From assembly GCA_038503065.1 (NCBI GenBank), contig JBCAMK010000010.1, positions 1,178,001 to 1,242,000 on the forward strand: a stretch of 64,000 bases of DNA. Reading direction: 5' to 3'. A program made the position numbers and the translations under genes. Shown piece after piece: positions 50,815 through 62,024 of the stretch. How positions within the stretch are numbered: position 1 is the stretch's first letter; each line of letters starts with the position of its first letter. The DNA comes from Paragyromitra xinjiangensis. Its lineage: Eukaryota; Ascomycota; Pezizomycetes; Pezizales; Discinaceae. The notes under the pieces are model-generated. The model was not told the DNA's origin and ran no database searches. It saw only the letters and a list, made by a program, of their open reading frames with translations.

Positions 50815-51045
50815 ATGCCTGACGATAGAGGAAAGGAAGTCGCAAAAATGATCTGCCTCGTAGCAACTGCCACTCTTGTAGCTTTTGTTCCGCCGGTGGG
50901 GGTTGCAGTAACCATGTTTCAAGTAACTGCCGCCGCAGGTGCGCAAATAGCCATTCATCACACCGAGAACGAAGAGGCAAAGGAGGTTTTGGGCGTAGTA
51001 CGTGATATTTATCTGGCTGGAGCAGAAGGAGCAACGATGGTGTAA
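50815..51045 (+). CDS. Small hypothetical protein, 76 residues, hydrophobic N-terminal half
   Basis: The ATG at 50815 opens 76 codons ending TAA. Residues about 10-47 are hydrophobic and alanine/valine-rich (MICLVATATLVAFVPPVGVA, then a QVTAAAGAQIAIHH segment), possibly one membrane-associated hairpin or helix. The C-terminal part is amphipathic and acidic (ENEEAKEVLGVVRDIYL). It is not a known family to me. Support for a real gene is the complete-looking promoter upstream: TATATAAA at 50517, pyrimidine-rich start region, then a GTAAGTAT donor indicating a spliced leader. There is no signal-peptide cleavage site that I can argue for. Confidence 0.5.
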   Translation: MPDDRGKEVAKMICLVATATLVAFVPPVGVAVTMFQVTAAAGAQIAIHHTENEEAKEVLGVVRDIYLAGAEGATMV

Positions 51046-51680
51046 AACTATCATATATTATGGTAAGTAAAAGTGGTTATGAAGTAGTCGTCATCAAACA
51101 TTACTGAGACTGATATCTCTGCTTTTTAAGCTGCAGCCGCGAAATTCCCTACTTATCCCACTTGTATTCCCTCGAACGGCTCCCATTGGGAAAGGGTCGG
51201 TGCTTGCAGCAGCAGGGCCAAATCTAGAAGGACCCACGGAATTTTTTTTTGAGTTTATTATAACAAGATCCAAATCACGACATGTATCCACTCACACCAC
51301 CGCCCGTTGTGGTGGGGGTGCGCAGGAGGTGGAGGATTTCGTATATTCTTTACAGGTTGTTGCTCTTCAGCATTGCCTACCGAGCGTCATTCTACACATA
51401 TTGCTCTTTCCTATCATCTATCTGTATCGTATTCTTTGGTGGTGGGCGCTTTGTCTTGCCTATTCGTTAGAATATATCCTTTCTATTCACTCTGTTCGCC
51501 CCATTCTGTGCCTCCATATATCCACATATATGTGCCTTGCTATAGGGCGCAGAAGCTCATGTTGACGCAGTCTCTTCCACAGTGTGAAGGACGAATATCA
51601 GATCTCTGCGTCAAACTGGCAGAGTGCCCTACATGCTCGCCCACACTGTCTCTTCGCCGGTGCTGCAGTTCTAATCACAA

Positions 51681-52175
51681 ATGAATATCCCCTCTCGCCA
51701 TACTTCTCTAGGGCAATCGAAATCTCCTGTTCCTCCACAGCTGCTACAGACCGAACCTTCTAGGCTTCCACCGTATAGAAATCTAATTCCGAGGCCATCT
51801 CCAACGACGGATACAGGGGCGTCAGTAGCACGGGAAATTGAGCAGTTGCTGTCAAACTATCTTGTAAAGGGAGTATAGGAATAGCTTAAGGCAACTCTAG
51901 AGAGGGTTTCACCAAAGGAAAAGGAAAATGAGAGTATACAAGAAGCGGCAGCACGGATCGAGATAGGATATCCGGACTGTACGTTGTACTGGTGCATTTG
52001 TATAAATGGCGTTAGGGGATATCATAATGGGCGTTGGGGGGGAATTTATGGGGGCGTTTGTATTTGGAGGGACGTTTATTATTATGCTTGGGCAAATACT
52101 CAACAAGGACGAATAACGAAGATGATTATGAAGATGCATAGCGACCGAGATAGTGAATTTTCTTTTGTAAATTAG
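51681..52175 (+). pseudogene. Decayed reading frame with two near-adjacent TAG stops
   Basis: One frame is open from the ATG at 51681 to TAG at 52173-52175 except for TAG at 51876-51878 and 51882-51884, separated by one GAA codon. Reading both as former CAG gives GV(Q)E(Q)LKATLERVSPKEK, a continuous helix-like sequence with EIEQLLSNYLVKG before it. The N-terminal 55 residues are Pro/Ser-rich (SKSPVPPQLLQTEPSRLPPY). The last 60 are aromatic- and Gly-rich and less convincing. I cannot name the family. Removing the stops as an intron fails: the candidate donor GTAAAG at 51864 with CTCTAG at 51900 breaks the frame. Confidence 0.4.
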
Positions 52176-53900
52176 AAGTATTATTATAGTATATCACATC
52201 GATTTTAAATCGTCCCTAGGTTTCGGGTAGTCATCATGAAACAGACACATCGTGATGTTGAACTTCAAACGAAACCAAACATCTTGAAATGGGCCGATGA
52301 TTATATTGTCTAACGATCTATGACGGTTATTCGAGGGGGTACATACAATAGATCAAGCACAGACGATCTGGACGGGAGCTTCCAAGAGCTACGATTGACC
52401 GCCTGCCAATATGCAGCATCTGCCTCGTTCGTTGACGTGCGTATGCAATGTCCGTGTGACCTGCCGCTAAGCCCGTATAGGCTGCACGGCCTACAACTAC
52501 CCACATGGGGTCGGGTCGATATAGCTTGTGGCCCGGACCAGCCCATTGGAAGGACTGGGGCAAGTCCGGAAGAAAAAAGCAAAGACGGCAGAAAACGAGA
52601 CAACTCTTCACCCCTCACCGAGATCACCCATCATCCCCCTCACCCAGAAATCGGGATCTCGGCTACGAGTAACAGTTGTCCATTCAGAAGTGGGATGGTT
52701 TCGATTGGTGGGGGCTTTTTGTCTCTTTTTTTTTTCTTTCTTCTTAGCTAAGATCCCGATTTTCTCGGTAGGGGAGACCGCGTGGAGAGTTGGAAGAATT
52801 GTCTTGCAGGATATGACGTAGACGAACGATAAGAGGACTTAAGTACTCTATTGTTGGCCCAATACGGAATGCAGTCACAAGCACAGACCCGCGCTGAAAT
52901 ATGCCTTGCAGCATTGACTTGGAAATTCAGCATAGAAAGTGCTTCTGGCTGATAACGCGCAGGAGGACATCAGACGATGTTATAGATAGAATAGATTATG
53001 CATATGATAAACTACATATAGCTAGCTCAGCAATTGAGGGCTTCGGCAAGTATCTTGCTGCGGTGTTAAACTCCGAGTGATATCCCATGAAGCGAGCTGC
53101 AAACGGCTGTTGAGGCACATTTAATGCGACTATGTATCGCTTAGTAACCTGTACTCCCATCACTTCCTTTTAAAGCAAATCTCTAGCCTTGGAAAACGAT
53201 ACTTCTTTGACTCCCCGGGTTAGGACACCGTTGAGGCTCACCAGCGATCACTCGGTTCAAACATCGTATGACAACACCAACAACGTGGATGACTCCGGCA
53301 CTTGCACAAAGATATTTTAACTGAAAACCGGGGTTCATGCAAGCAGCGACATGATAAAATGGTCTAAATCTATCTCAGCTCAGCTTAGCGACCTGACTGG
53401 CCCTTCCGTTGCCCGCGGAAGCACTATTCAGACCTGATGCCCCAGACAGAAGAAGTAAAATGGATACATGTACACGGAGAAGTGTCTATGACGGGCCACG
53501 CATGGGCGGTTTTGTGTTCACCCTGACGTTAGAATACGACGCTCGCTGGGCATCATTCAAGGTAAGGCTGTGGTAGTCTCCTCATTGGCAGAAAGTTTGT
53601 CTGAGTTGGCCAATCCTGGTGTCTAGATACTATTTTTATCCACCTTCTGGAACCTTTTGCCGGAGGACCAAACACGCCCTTTGCTTCGTTGGCTTCATAG
53701 GTTATCACTCGTCTTCCGTATTTAGCATAGTCTGAGACAAGGATGCGCTCGGCATTTTCCGAAGCTGACTTCATCCTGGGAGTTATGCAGGCTTCACTGA
53801 CAACACTTGAGGTCTCTCACGCCTGGAAGTGCATTTTTGGCTCGGTGGGTTTTGTGTGAAGATATCAATATACTTCATTTTTGCTAGCTGGACATCACCA
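52176..53900. other. Intergenic region upstream of the tRNA gene
   Basis: No supported gene. A 73-codon minus-strand frame at 53553-53774 (with VSDYAKYGRRVITYEANEAK) has protein-like composition, but no recognisable domain or splice context, so it is left uncalled. Confidence 0.45.
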
Positions 53901-53972
53901 GCTCTTGTGGCCAAGGGGTAAGGCGTCGCACTTGTAATGCGAAGATCTGGAGTTCAAATCTCTACTGGAGCA
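53901..53972 (+). tRNA. tRNA-Thr (anticodon TGT)
   Basis: A 72-base cloverleaf without an intron. The D stem is GCC/GGC with a GGGGTAA-containing loop. The anticodon stem is TCGCA/TGCGA with loop CTTGTAA, placing TGT at positions 34-36 (reads ACA, Thr). The T arm is TGGAG/CTCTA with loop TTCAAAT, one G-U pair. The acceptor is GCTCTTG/CTGGAGC with one G-U and one T-T mismatch, and A as discriminator. CCA is not encoded, as usual in eukaryotes. A T-run follows four bases later. The acceptor mismatch is the only weak point. Confidence 0.85.
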
Positions 53973-53976
53973 ATTC

Positions 53977-53981
53977 TTTTT
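53977..53981 (+). terminator. RNA polymerase III terminator (T5)
   Basis: Five T residues on the coding strand start four bases after the tRNA-Thr discriminator base; a second run of six T follows within 10 bases. Confidence 0.7.
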
Positions 53982-54371
53982 GATTTTTTCTTCTCATCGG
54001 TTTTTGAGAGCACTGAAAGTCCTGCTTGGTGCCATAATGGTAGAGTCGGATGCTTGCCAAAATTTTATGGGTCTGTGGCGGGGTGGGTACAAGTTTGCTT
54101 GCATTACAGGACTCTAACATCAAGAGAACATGAGTTTAGCGTAGCCAAGTTCCTGTATTCTCAAACACGTACTGGAAGTTTATGCGGCCTTGTGGTTGAG
54201 TAGGAGAGAGATTTTTATTTTATCTATACCGACCCAAAGCTAATGAAAAGAATACCCAAAGGAAATGCACTCCCAGATGTGAAAAAGAAAAAGGAATATC
54301 CGGAGATACAAAGCTTTTAATCTCGCCTATACCCATAAGAAGGTAGGAAAAGGTAAGATATGATCCTGAAC

Positions 54372-55650
54372 TTACTCGCGAGATGAGCTAGCGGGGGTCT
54401 TAGTACCCTCATCGTACTTCTTGACTTCAGGCTCAGACGGTTTAGCGAAAGTAGCGGCCACAATCATCGGAAACGCGATTGTAGCTTCCGCGTAGACCTT
54501 GTAAATAATCAAATAAGCTATTGAGCGCACGTAAAGCTGGAAAGGAGCTTACCTTGACTGATTCGCCATCCATCTTGATCTTCCCCCAACTCACAGCTTC
54601 ATCCGGTCTCGCCCCTGCATCGCTTCCGTCAAACTCACTCGCGGTATTTATAAACACTGCCCACTCTGCTCCGTTCCTCATTAGACAAGCGTTGGCGATA
54701 TGATGTTTGACGATCCCACCACCGAGGATAATCGCGCCCACTCCCTTTGAGTGTACAGCGAGTGAATTAATTTTTCTGATATCACCGATGATATCGCACT
54801 TGAGCTGTTTCGGAGAGGTCTTGAATGTATGGAAGTAGAGCATATCACCGAGGCTCCCATCCGTTAGTGCAGGACAGAACACAGGAATATCATTCTTATA
54901 CGCCCAATAATAGACGCTCTTCTCGTTGTTAATCTCTTTGCCAAGTCTAGCGATCATCTTCGATGGGGTCCACACGACTTCCTCGGGATTAGCTTCCTGC
55001 TCCTCTAGCATAGCGTCAAAGATGGGGACGATCCAGTCCTCGAAGAGACAGTAGTTGCTATTCGGGACGACAAGATTCCCAATACGGTTCATCCCCTTCT
55101 TGCGCAGGGTTGCGCCATCGAGGTGAAACGCACCGAGGTACGTGGGAGCTAGACACTTGATGAAGTCTTCTTCTACGCCACCGGCAGTGGTGACGATGGC
55201 AGAAACGTGTTTGTGCTCGACGAGAAATCGGATTGTTTCACGTAGACCTGAGGAGATTAAGTTTGAAGTGTATCCAAGGAAGATGTGGGCTTTTTCGCCA
55301 GTCTCTGCAGAACGGAAGGCACGCATTTCTTCGATTACTTTGACGGCACGGGCAAGGTTGGAGCCCTGGAAGCCGATCGTTTCCATCCCGTTGATCAGGT
55401 CCGAGACCGTCACGAGACGGTTACGGTAGTCGTTGAAGTCAATGCCTTTGACTTCACGGGTGGTCCAGGAGTCGGGGATTGGGTCGGAGGGTTTGAGGAC
55501 CGCATTGGCGGCGCCAGAGGGACGGTCATTGGTGGTGGAGGGGAGGGGGGGTTCTGGGGAGAGTCGCTGGGGAGAGTCTGGAGGGGGGGGAAAGGTGATG
55601 AGGGTGTCAGTTGAGGAGGATTGCAGGGGGGTTGGCACGGGAGTGAGCAT
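54372..55650 (-). CDS. DYS1: Deoxyhypusine synthase
   Basis: Two exons on the minus strand, 55650-54553 and 54497-54372. The intron is GTAAGC...TTACAAG, phase 0; the product has 407 residues. Conserved DHS blocks appear in order: [93 protein letters not shown], and [20 protein letters not shown]. The active-site lysine is in SWGKI (about Lys357), followed across the junction by [19 protein letters not shown]. The enzyme uses NAD and spermidine to convert one lysine of eIF5A to deoxyhypusine in the cytoplasm. The start is the first in-frame ATG ([13 protein letters not shown]). The frame is open further upstream, but only with a non-ATG codon at 55749. The N-terminal 50 residues are Pro/Ser-rich and not conserved. 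The TAA overlaps a GTAAGT donor-like sequence, probably coincidental because the protein already has full length. Confidence 0.94.
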
Positions 55651-58600
55651 TCTGGGAGCGTAGTGGCTGTCCTGGGGATGGTTGTTTGGTGGTGGTTGGG
55701 ATGAGAATGAGGCTGAAAAAAAGCTTTGTTCATCCCGCCACCCCGCCAAATGTTATCGATAAGGGACGGGATATTCCGTGACCCCGCGGATGTTAAGGAC
55801 GTGAGCACAACATGATAATAATAAGATAATAACAATAATACTCGAGATGCAGGAACAGAAAAAAGTCTGTTGTTTCTCCCGTTTGACACGACACTCCCTC
55901 GTCTCCACCACAACACAACACCATCTGAACCCCGCTTATTTTTGGCTACAATGTACAGTTATGAGCGCTTTTGCGGTTCACAATTACACTGCCGTTAGCG
56001 ATTTCAAGTCAGCATGTACTCCGTCTACGATCGTTATTCTGCCTTTTTCACGACACGATGAAACTGTGCTGCGATCGTCAGTTTAATCGCTCTTTGCTGG
56101 AGGAGGAGGAGGAGTCCCTCGGGCAACCAGCGCACAACAGCACGGCGTTGGATCCGAAGTCTGAATTGTATCATCGTTGACTTCTCCCCCCAACAGTGGC
56201 CGTTGTCCCCTCTTCTACCCCTCCATACTATCCTCCGAGAGCAGAACTACATTACATGTATCTTCTCGGTCACATTCAATAGACAGACAGACCCCTTGAC
56301 TTCACGATGGACGTGTCGCGCAACTGAAAGAAAGAAAGCAAAAAAAAAAAAAAAGATCATGACAATGAACAGACTCCTCGCTCGCTACGTGTGGAAGTGA
56401 CCAGCAACAACTCCGTTTTACCACCGTCACAAAACTCTCCCCCCCATCACCCACAGTAATTCATACCCGTCAATGACGCCCAGCTTGCATATTATTGTTA
56501 TTCTCACCGTTTCGATGACACAACTTATCCTCTCTGCCACACTAATCAGGCAGACTCTTTGGTGGGACCACGTCGACAACCTTCTTTTTTCTCCTCCCTC
56601 GTTGTCGCTCTTAGCGAGTCAGCACTTCTCAAAGGCATCCTCCAGTTCTGAAACAGACTGACGGTGACTCGCGCCATAGACGAAACCGTCTTTCCCAACG
56701 GGGAACATCTCACACCTCACTTCCTCTGGTGTATTTTTCGCACGGTAAGAGCGCTTGGCGTGGCGGAATATTCTCTGAATGGCTGGGAAAACAGCTACTT
56801 TCCTGCGCGCTGCTGTGGAATTCGGTACGGAATAAGGGATGAACTTCGGTGTACTGGCATATACTACATACTTTTCCAGGAGGTATGTAGTAAGTAGCGT
56901 CGCTGTTGCGATTCATCAAGGCCAAACCTACGTCATCAAGATCTGTCACCGAACCACGTCCCCACGGAGTCAAGGAAGTGGGCGTTCCGCTGGACGATAG
57001 TACGTACAATGGGGCGCAATCCTTTCCCCACCCCCGAGTAACAGGCCGTTGTTTTCCCCTTTTCGGCCCGGACCATGCCTCGAGGCAGCAGCACCCTCCT
57101 GGTTCTTTCGATCGGGACGCGCATGGGATTGACGGATCTGCCGCGTGCGCTCTCTCAGCCGTGCGTACGATTGAATCGTCTACAAATGATTTACTCTCTC
57201 TTGGGGCTCTCTAAATTAGCATGCGGCGGCTCCCCCGTGTTCCCCGTCAGCGTCTCGGCGGACGACGATGTCATTGCCTTGACCAAGTGGTTGCAGATTC
57301 TCGCTGATATTCCATCGGAACATTCTTGTCGGAGAATGCATTACAGGTTTGAACAAAAAAAAAAAAACACAACCGGTGGGATCACGACCATGAAAGAGTC
57401 CAACTCCCCTGCGTATCTACTAACCCTTCCTGGAGGAAAGAGAACCAAGGAGAGGAGCTGTTCTCGCCACTAGTCACCCGTGTGGATCGGCTCAGACGTG
57501 TCGATAGGGAACCACTGTTGCACGCCTCAACATACGGAATAGGCTGCGTAAATGCACAGGGTTGTGTCAAATGCACCTGCCACCAGTGACGCTTCAAACA
57601 GGAACATATTTTTGTTTGCTGCGATTGAATCCTTAGCCTTACATTTTCAGCCGTGGGGTCCTTGCGGTAGCCTTGGTGAGGCAGGAGTTCCATCCCAGCG
57701 TTAGACGGCTTCCTTAGGGAACAGGATTTTAGCGGACTTCACTGCGGGTTCCGAGGGCCTGTAGGACACCTTGATGGATGGGGTCAGGCGCGATCATGGC
57801 TCTAGATAATCATCCTATACCTCAGGTGGCGTCTTGGTCTATGCGCCGGATCCACAGTGCGCCGCGAGGCGTTGAGGGTACTTGCGCCTACATGGGGGTT
57901 GAATATACGATCATTGGTCCCTTTTTTGTTGGAGGAGCCGGTGATGGAGTGTGTCACACGGCCATTATTTTTGTTGAGCGGAATAGCGAGACGTATCAGC
58001 TTGGGTTACTGGGGAAGTGCACAAATCGGAGCGTGTGGGAAATATATTTAGAACGACCAATTTGTTTGGATGGAAGCGCATCTGGGTTGTTTCGTCCAGT
58101 TAGATGCTGGGTCAGCACAGGTAATTTTGTTGCCGCTGGACCCCATGGGCTTGTCATACAGTAAGCCGTCTTGGAGCTTGGGGGAAAGTGAGTTCTGGAG
58201 ATTAGACATGTGGGTGTGTCAGGGTCCTGGATGGGGTAGTGGTGGATCAGCGGTGGCGACGAGGTGGGGGGGGGGGGATGATGATGGTGATGCAGGTCTT
58301 GAAGGTTGGAAACTAGAGGTTATGGAACTTTCTGTTTCTTCAACTTGATGGAGCATCGGTGGGGTAATTACGTATCGTTTTCACTTTAGTTTTTTTTTGT
58401 TGAGGCTGTCTAACCTAGAGCGATAAAAAACGATTCAACACGTTCGGTATCTCCGTTCCGCGGGGGGGGAGAGCTCGATCAGTCAACTCGATGTAAGAGG
58501 GGGTTTAGTGATCTAAAGAAAAATGGAATGAATAATGATTGTCACGAGGCCAGAATATAGTCGTGCATGATTGAGATCAGTTATATCTGCAGTCTGCGTT

Positions 58601-60643
58601 TCAATTCAGCTGGGTGTTGGAGGTCATGGTTTATGGCTCGGCTGAAAGTCTTTTGAAGATCAGTCGGCTCGGGAATTTGTGAATGGGCTGGGGCGAGAAT
58701 TAATTGTGGTTAGTATCGGTTTCTGTGATATTGGGCGTAGAAGGTGTGTAGCACGTGATCGATGGGATGTGGTAGAGAATGAAGGTGTGATAGTCTAAGA
58801 GTAGTGGGATAGGGGCTTGGTTATCGATGAGGGGATTTGAGAGGAGCTGGGGTCTGAGGTTGGTTATCTTAGTGGGGGAAGTACTGTGAAGGGGGCGTTC
58901 GCGGACTGGGTTAAGTGCACATTGTGGGTGCGATACCGAGTGATCGCCTGTGAAGATAATTATGTGAGTTGTGGCTAAGTGGGGAAATTTGTGATTACGA
59001 TGAGGATTTGCGATGTTAGGGTGAAAGGCATCTTTAGATCTCTGGTAATGCTAGGGATGAGGATGGAATATCGAATAGGCTGATGTATGTGGGTTGGTAA
59101 GCTAGAGAATATGCAGTGTTCGAGAATTTCTTGCTGATTGATTGATAATTCATGCCCTTTGAGTTATGGCGGCGAGAATTTCTTGCATTAAGTATGCTAG
59201 TCTTAAATGTTCGGTGGGTTGCGAATAAATTTCTTTGGAGGGGCGAGGGTATATGTTCTATAGCTGAGTGGGGTGAGGTGGGGGGTTGTGAGACACTGCT
59301 TGACGGATCGGAATAGTTTAGCTGACAAACTAATTTCTTTTTACCTTAATCTCAATCTGGAAGAGTAGTAGACTTGCTGGTTCTGGGCTTATCGATCCTA
59401 GGTTTATGGCTATTTAGTTCGGATTGCTATTCGTGATGGATTGATGGATTGATGGTAACCGGCTTTTTGTTGAATTCCATCTTTCCCTGCTAGGATTGGG
59501 TGCTATGATAGGGCTTAAAGGTTGAGAAGCTGCTGTGTAGACATGAAATGATGATGGTGGTGATGGTGGTGATGAATTCATTGAGCACATCCTGTAGGTG
59601 TGAAAAGGAGCAGAGGGTGTGGTACACTTACTAGGATAAAGTCCGGTGGTGGTAGGTGTACCGTGGAGGTGAAATTCTTGATGTGATATCATTCCTAGTG
59701 TAGCTCATAGGTAGATCCGGCTTAGGTCAACTTGAGTTTTTTATGTATGTAGTTTTGAGATTGCTTGTTTGTGGTGGATATACTGCTCGAGGATGAGAGA
59801 GTACATGTGGTATTGGGAGATTCGGGTGTTGCAATGGAGTAGCGCTTTTCCTACTCATTTCCATTGCCCTTTGGGTTCTAAAGTATGTGTCTGTTAGTTA
59901 AGTTCCGTATCGATCTGTATACGTAATTGCTTGTTGACGAACCGAGGTTTTACCAGCAGCTTGGGCTATTATGAATGAAGTAGAACTATAGGAGAGTTTG
60001 TAAAGAGTATATAAGGGATAGGAGTACCGGTATTATGAGATTGGTTTACTTAGTGGGATAAATAAAAGTGAAGAAAGAAAGCAACTTACATGTAATTAAG
60101 TCAAGTCGGGAACTACACCACCAGTCAAATAGCTTGTTTTGCTTCCCGGGGGGCTTGTTTATATAGAATTATTCTCGTAATCATCGTTCGCTCATTTTAA
60201 ATAGGGGGTTTTGGTTGATCTCTCACTTATATTTTGGTAATTTCCTTGTATTTAACTCCTCTGTGCGTGGGCGCCATTGCTACATTATATTCTACGGTAA
60301 TACTTTGCTTCTTAGCTATTGGCGGCTTTTTTGATGTTCCTAGTTGCTCTAGGCACTAACTACATACAGCTTGACTAGAACCACAATTCTTACTACCATT
60401 CTATCTGTGGCAGCCACCGCTGGTGATCGGTCACTCTTACGTTAATTTGTCCCTTCACCATTTCCTTTGGAACTGCTAGGAAAATACGCATATCCGAAGT
60501 TTACTTGATCCACAGGGATTTGTCCGCCTCAACTCTAAACTCAAGCTACAAGTGTACTAACCACCCCAAGCCTCAACTCCGAATCAGCTGCCACCATCTA
60601 ACATACTGGCCTTTTTATCACAAAAACAACTATACGAGTGACA
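55651..60643. other. Gene desert
   Basis: Promoter of deoxyhypusine synthase at the left edge; otherwise no supported gene over 5 kb. Frames of up to about 130 codons at 57075-57473 and 57778-58164 show no domain or splice linkage. From 58.5 to 60 kb the plus strand is G/T-rich. No transposon signatures were recognised. Confidence 0.5.
59548..59574 (+). repeat. ATG/GTG trinucleotide-type microsatellite
   Basis: Imperfect tandem ATG and GTG triplets (ATGATGGTGGTGATGGTGGTGATG) in non-coding sequence; a similar short GATGATGATGGTGATG run is near 58277. Confidence 0.7.
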
Positions 60644-60874
60644 ATGGAGCGAAGTTATGTGATACTTACGGTTGTGCTCTCCTTCACTATGTTTTTTGTT
60701 CTTCTCACCTGGCTCTTTGTGTATTTTTTCACCGGCTCAACCACGGTCATCATCCGTGACGTCGAAATGCTGAACCAAAACCAACCGGTGTTCGTCCATG
60801 CTGCAGGGGATGATATTGAAGCTGTGGAGCATAGAGCTGTGGTGATGGGGGCTCCGACAATTACTACGAGGTGA
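60644..60874 (+). CDS. Putative small single-pass membrane protein (gene model incomplete)
   Basis: An ATG at 60644 opens 76 codons. Residues 5-30 are strongly hydrophobic (ILTVVLSFTMFFVLLTWLFV), then a polar tail (RDVEMLNQNQPVFVHAAGDD). The end at TGA (60872-60874) is probably not the true terminus: AG|GTGAGG overlaps it as a donor-like site. Protein-like sequence continues in another frame (GGYRVGFLDDHGRKIPELLQ). A further intron-like segment, GTATAG...TTAACTAATAAC...TTTCAG, runs from 60974 to 61011. I could not join these into one frame with confidence. Either the gene has introns I misplace, or it carries a frameshift. No family recognised. Confidence 0.3.
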   Translation: MERSYVILTVVLSFTMFFVLLTWLFVYFFTGSTTVIIRDVEMLNQNQPVFVHAAGDDIEAVEHRAVVMGAPTITTR

Positions 60875-62024
60875 GGATGCTATGGCAGCTCGAAGGAGTC
60901 AGGGAGGGTATCGGGTGGGCTTCTTGGATGATCATGGTCGTAAGATACCTGAACTTTTACAGATGTTTTTTTGGTATAGCATTAACTAATAACTATTTTC
61001 GGCCCTTTCAGCCGTTTCGCAACCGCTACTTTGGCCACAAGGAATATATTGATATGGTTTCTTCTCATCACAGCTGGACCCAGTTCATCTGATACTACGA
61101 GGTATGCCACTTTATGATTAATTTTTATTATAACCGGTATAAACTATGAGGCGATACCGATTCCCAGGGGTTAGGGCGATAGTGAAATTTCTAGCGATAT
61201 GAGTGGTGACCAATCTTCTAACAAGTATGAGTAGCAAAACCATGTTATTTCAATGCATTGTGCTTTTAAATAATTGGCCAGGTTCTAATGTATAGCTATA
61301 GAATCGGTGCAGTTTTTTCCCTCCCTTTATTAGAAAAACCTTATTAGATGTCGTTTGAGAGTGTAATAGGTTGGATTCTTGCTGGGGTGCTTGGATTGGG
61401 CTAATTACTCATAAATGACGAGACTTTGAGTTCGTCCGCTAACTGACACCCTTAATAACTAGCTACTTTAGAGAATGCCCGAGAGATTTGCGTGGGAAGT
61501 CCTACTCCTGAGACCCCTAGTCTCAGGTACATGTTCAATAAATATCCAAATACGCTAAAGCTTCAAGTGATATCCTATGCATAATAGCCAAAGGCAGGAA
61601 ACCATCGTAGTCGATAGATTTATAAGCACTGTTTAACACTTGCTACTTGGGGTAGATGTGGTGTTTCTTGAATTGTGGTATGGGGCACAGTTGCTATGAT
61701 TTCGCCTTTCAGTCGTTCGATGGCAATGAAAGGTGGGTGTTGCTTGGCCGCTCGTAGACATCCGCTGGCCCTAGCCAGAAGCATTTGGAGGTATCGACCT
61801 TGCTATGTTTTGATATACTTAAATTTTATCACTAACCCGAAACGAATCTATTACATGTTTTAACTACATATCACATCAAAGAAATAATCTAGCGCGTTGC
61901 TCAATTTCTGTAATTCATCTGTGGCTAGTATCCTTTCTGTATTTCTTGGTCGACCTTGTCCACGCTTAAAAAATGCAATTCCCTCTAGACTAATGGCTAA
62001 GAAGGTAAGATGTTACAATCCTCC
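60875..62024. other. Intergenic region, possibly with exons of the small membrane-protein gene
   Basis: The first 200 bases may contain further exons of the gene at 60644. The rest shows no coding signal up to the stop codon of the AAA+ gene. Confidence 0.4.

Noticed and set aside
53553..53774. 73-codon minus-strand frame near the tRNA gene
   Set aside because: Composition is protein-like, but no domain, promoter or splice signals were found; kept as unproven.
54364..54373. GTAAGT donor-like site over the stop codon of deoxyhypusine synthase
   Set aside because: The protein already contains the full conserved C-terminus, and no matching downstream exon was seen.
57778..58164. 128-codon plus-strand frame in the right-hand desert
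   Set aside because: No domain or splice partner; consistent with a chance frame.
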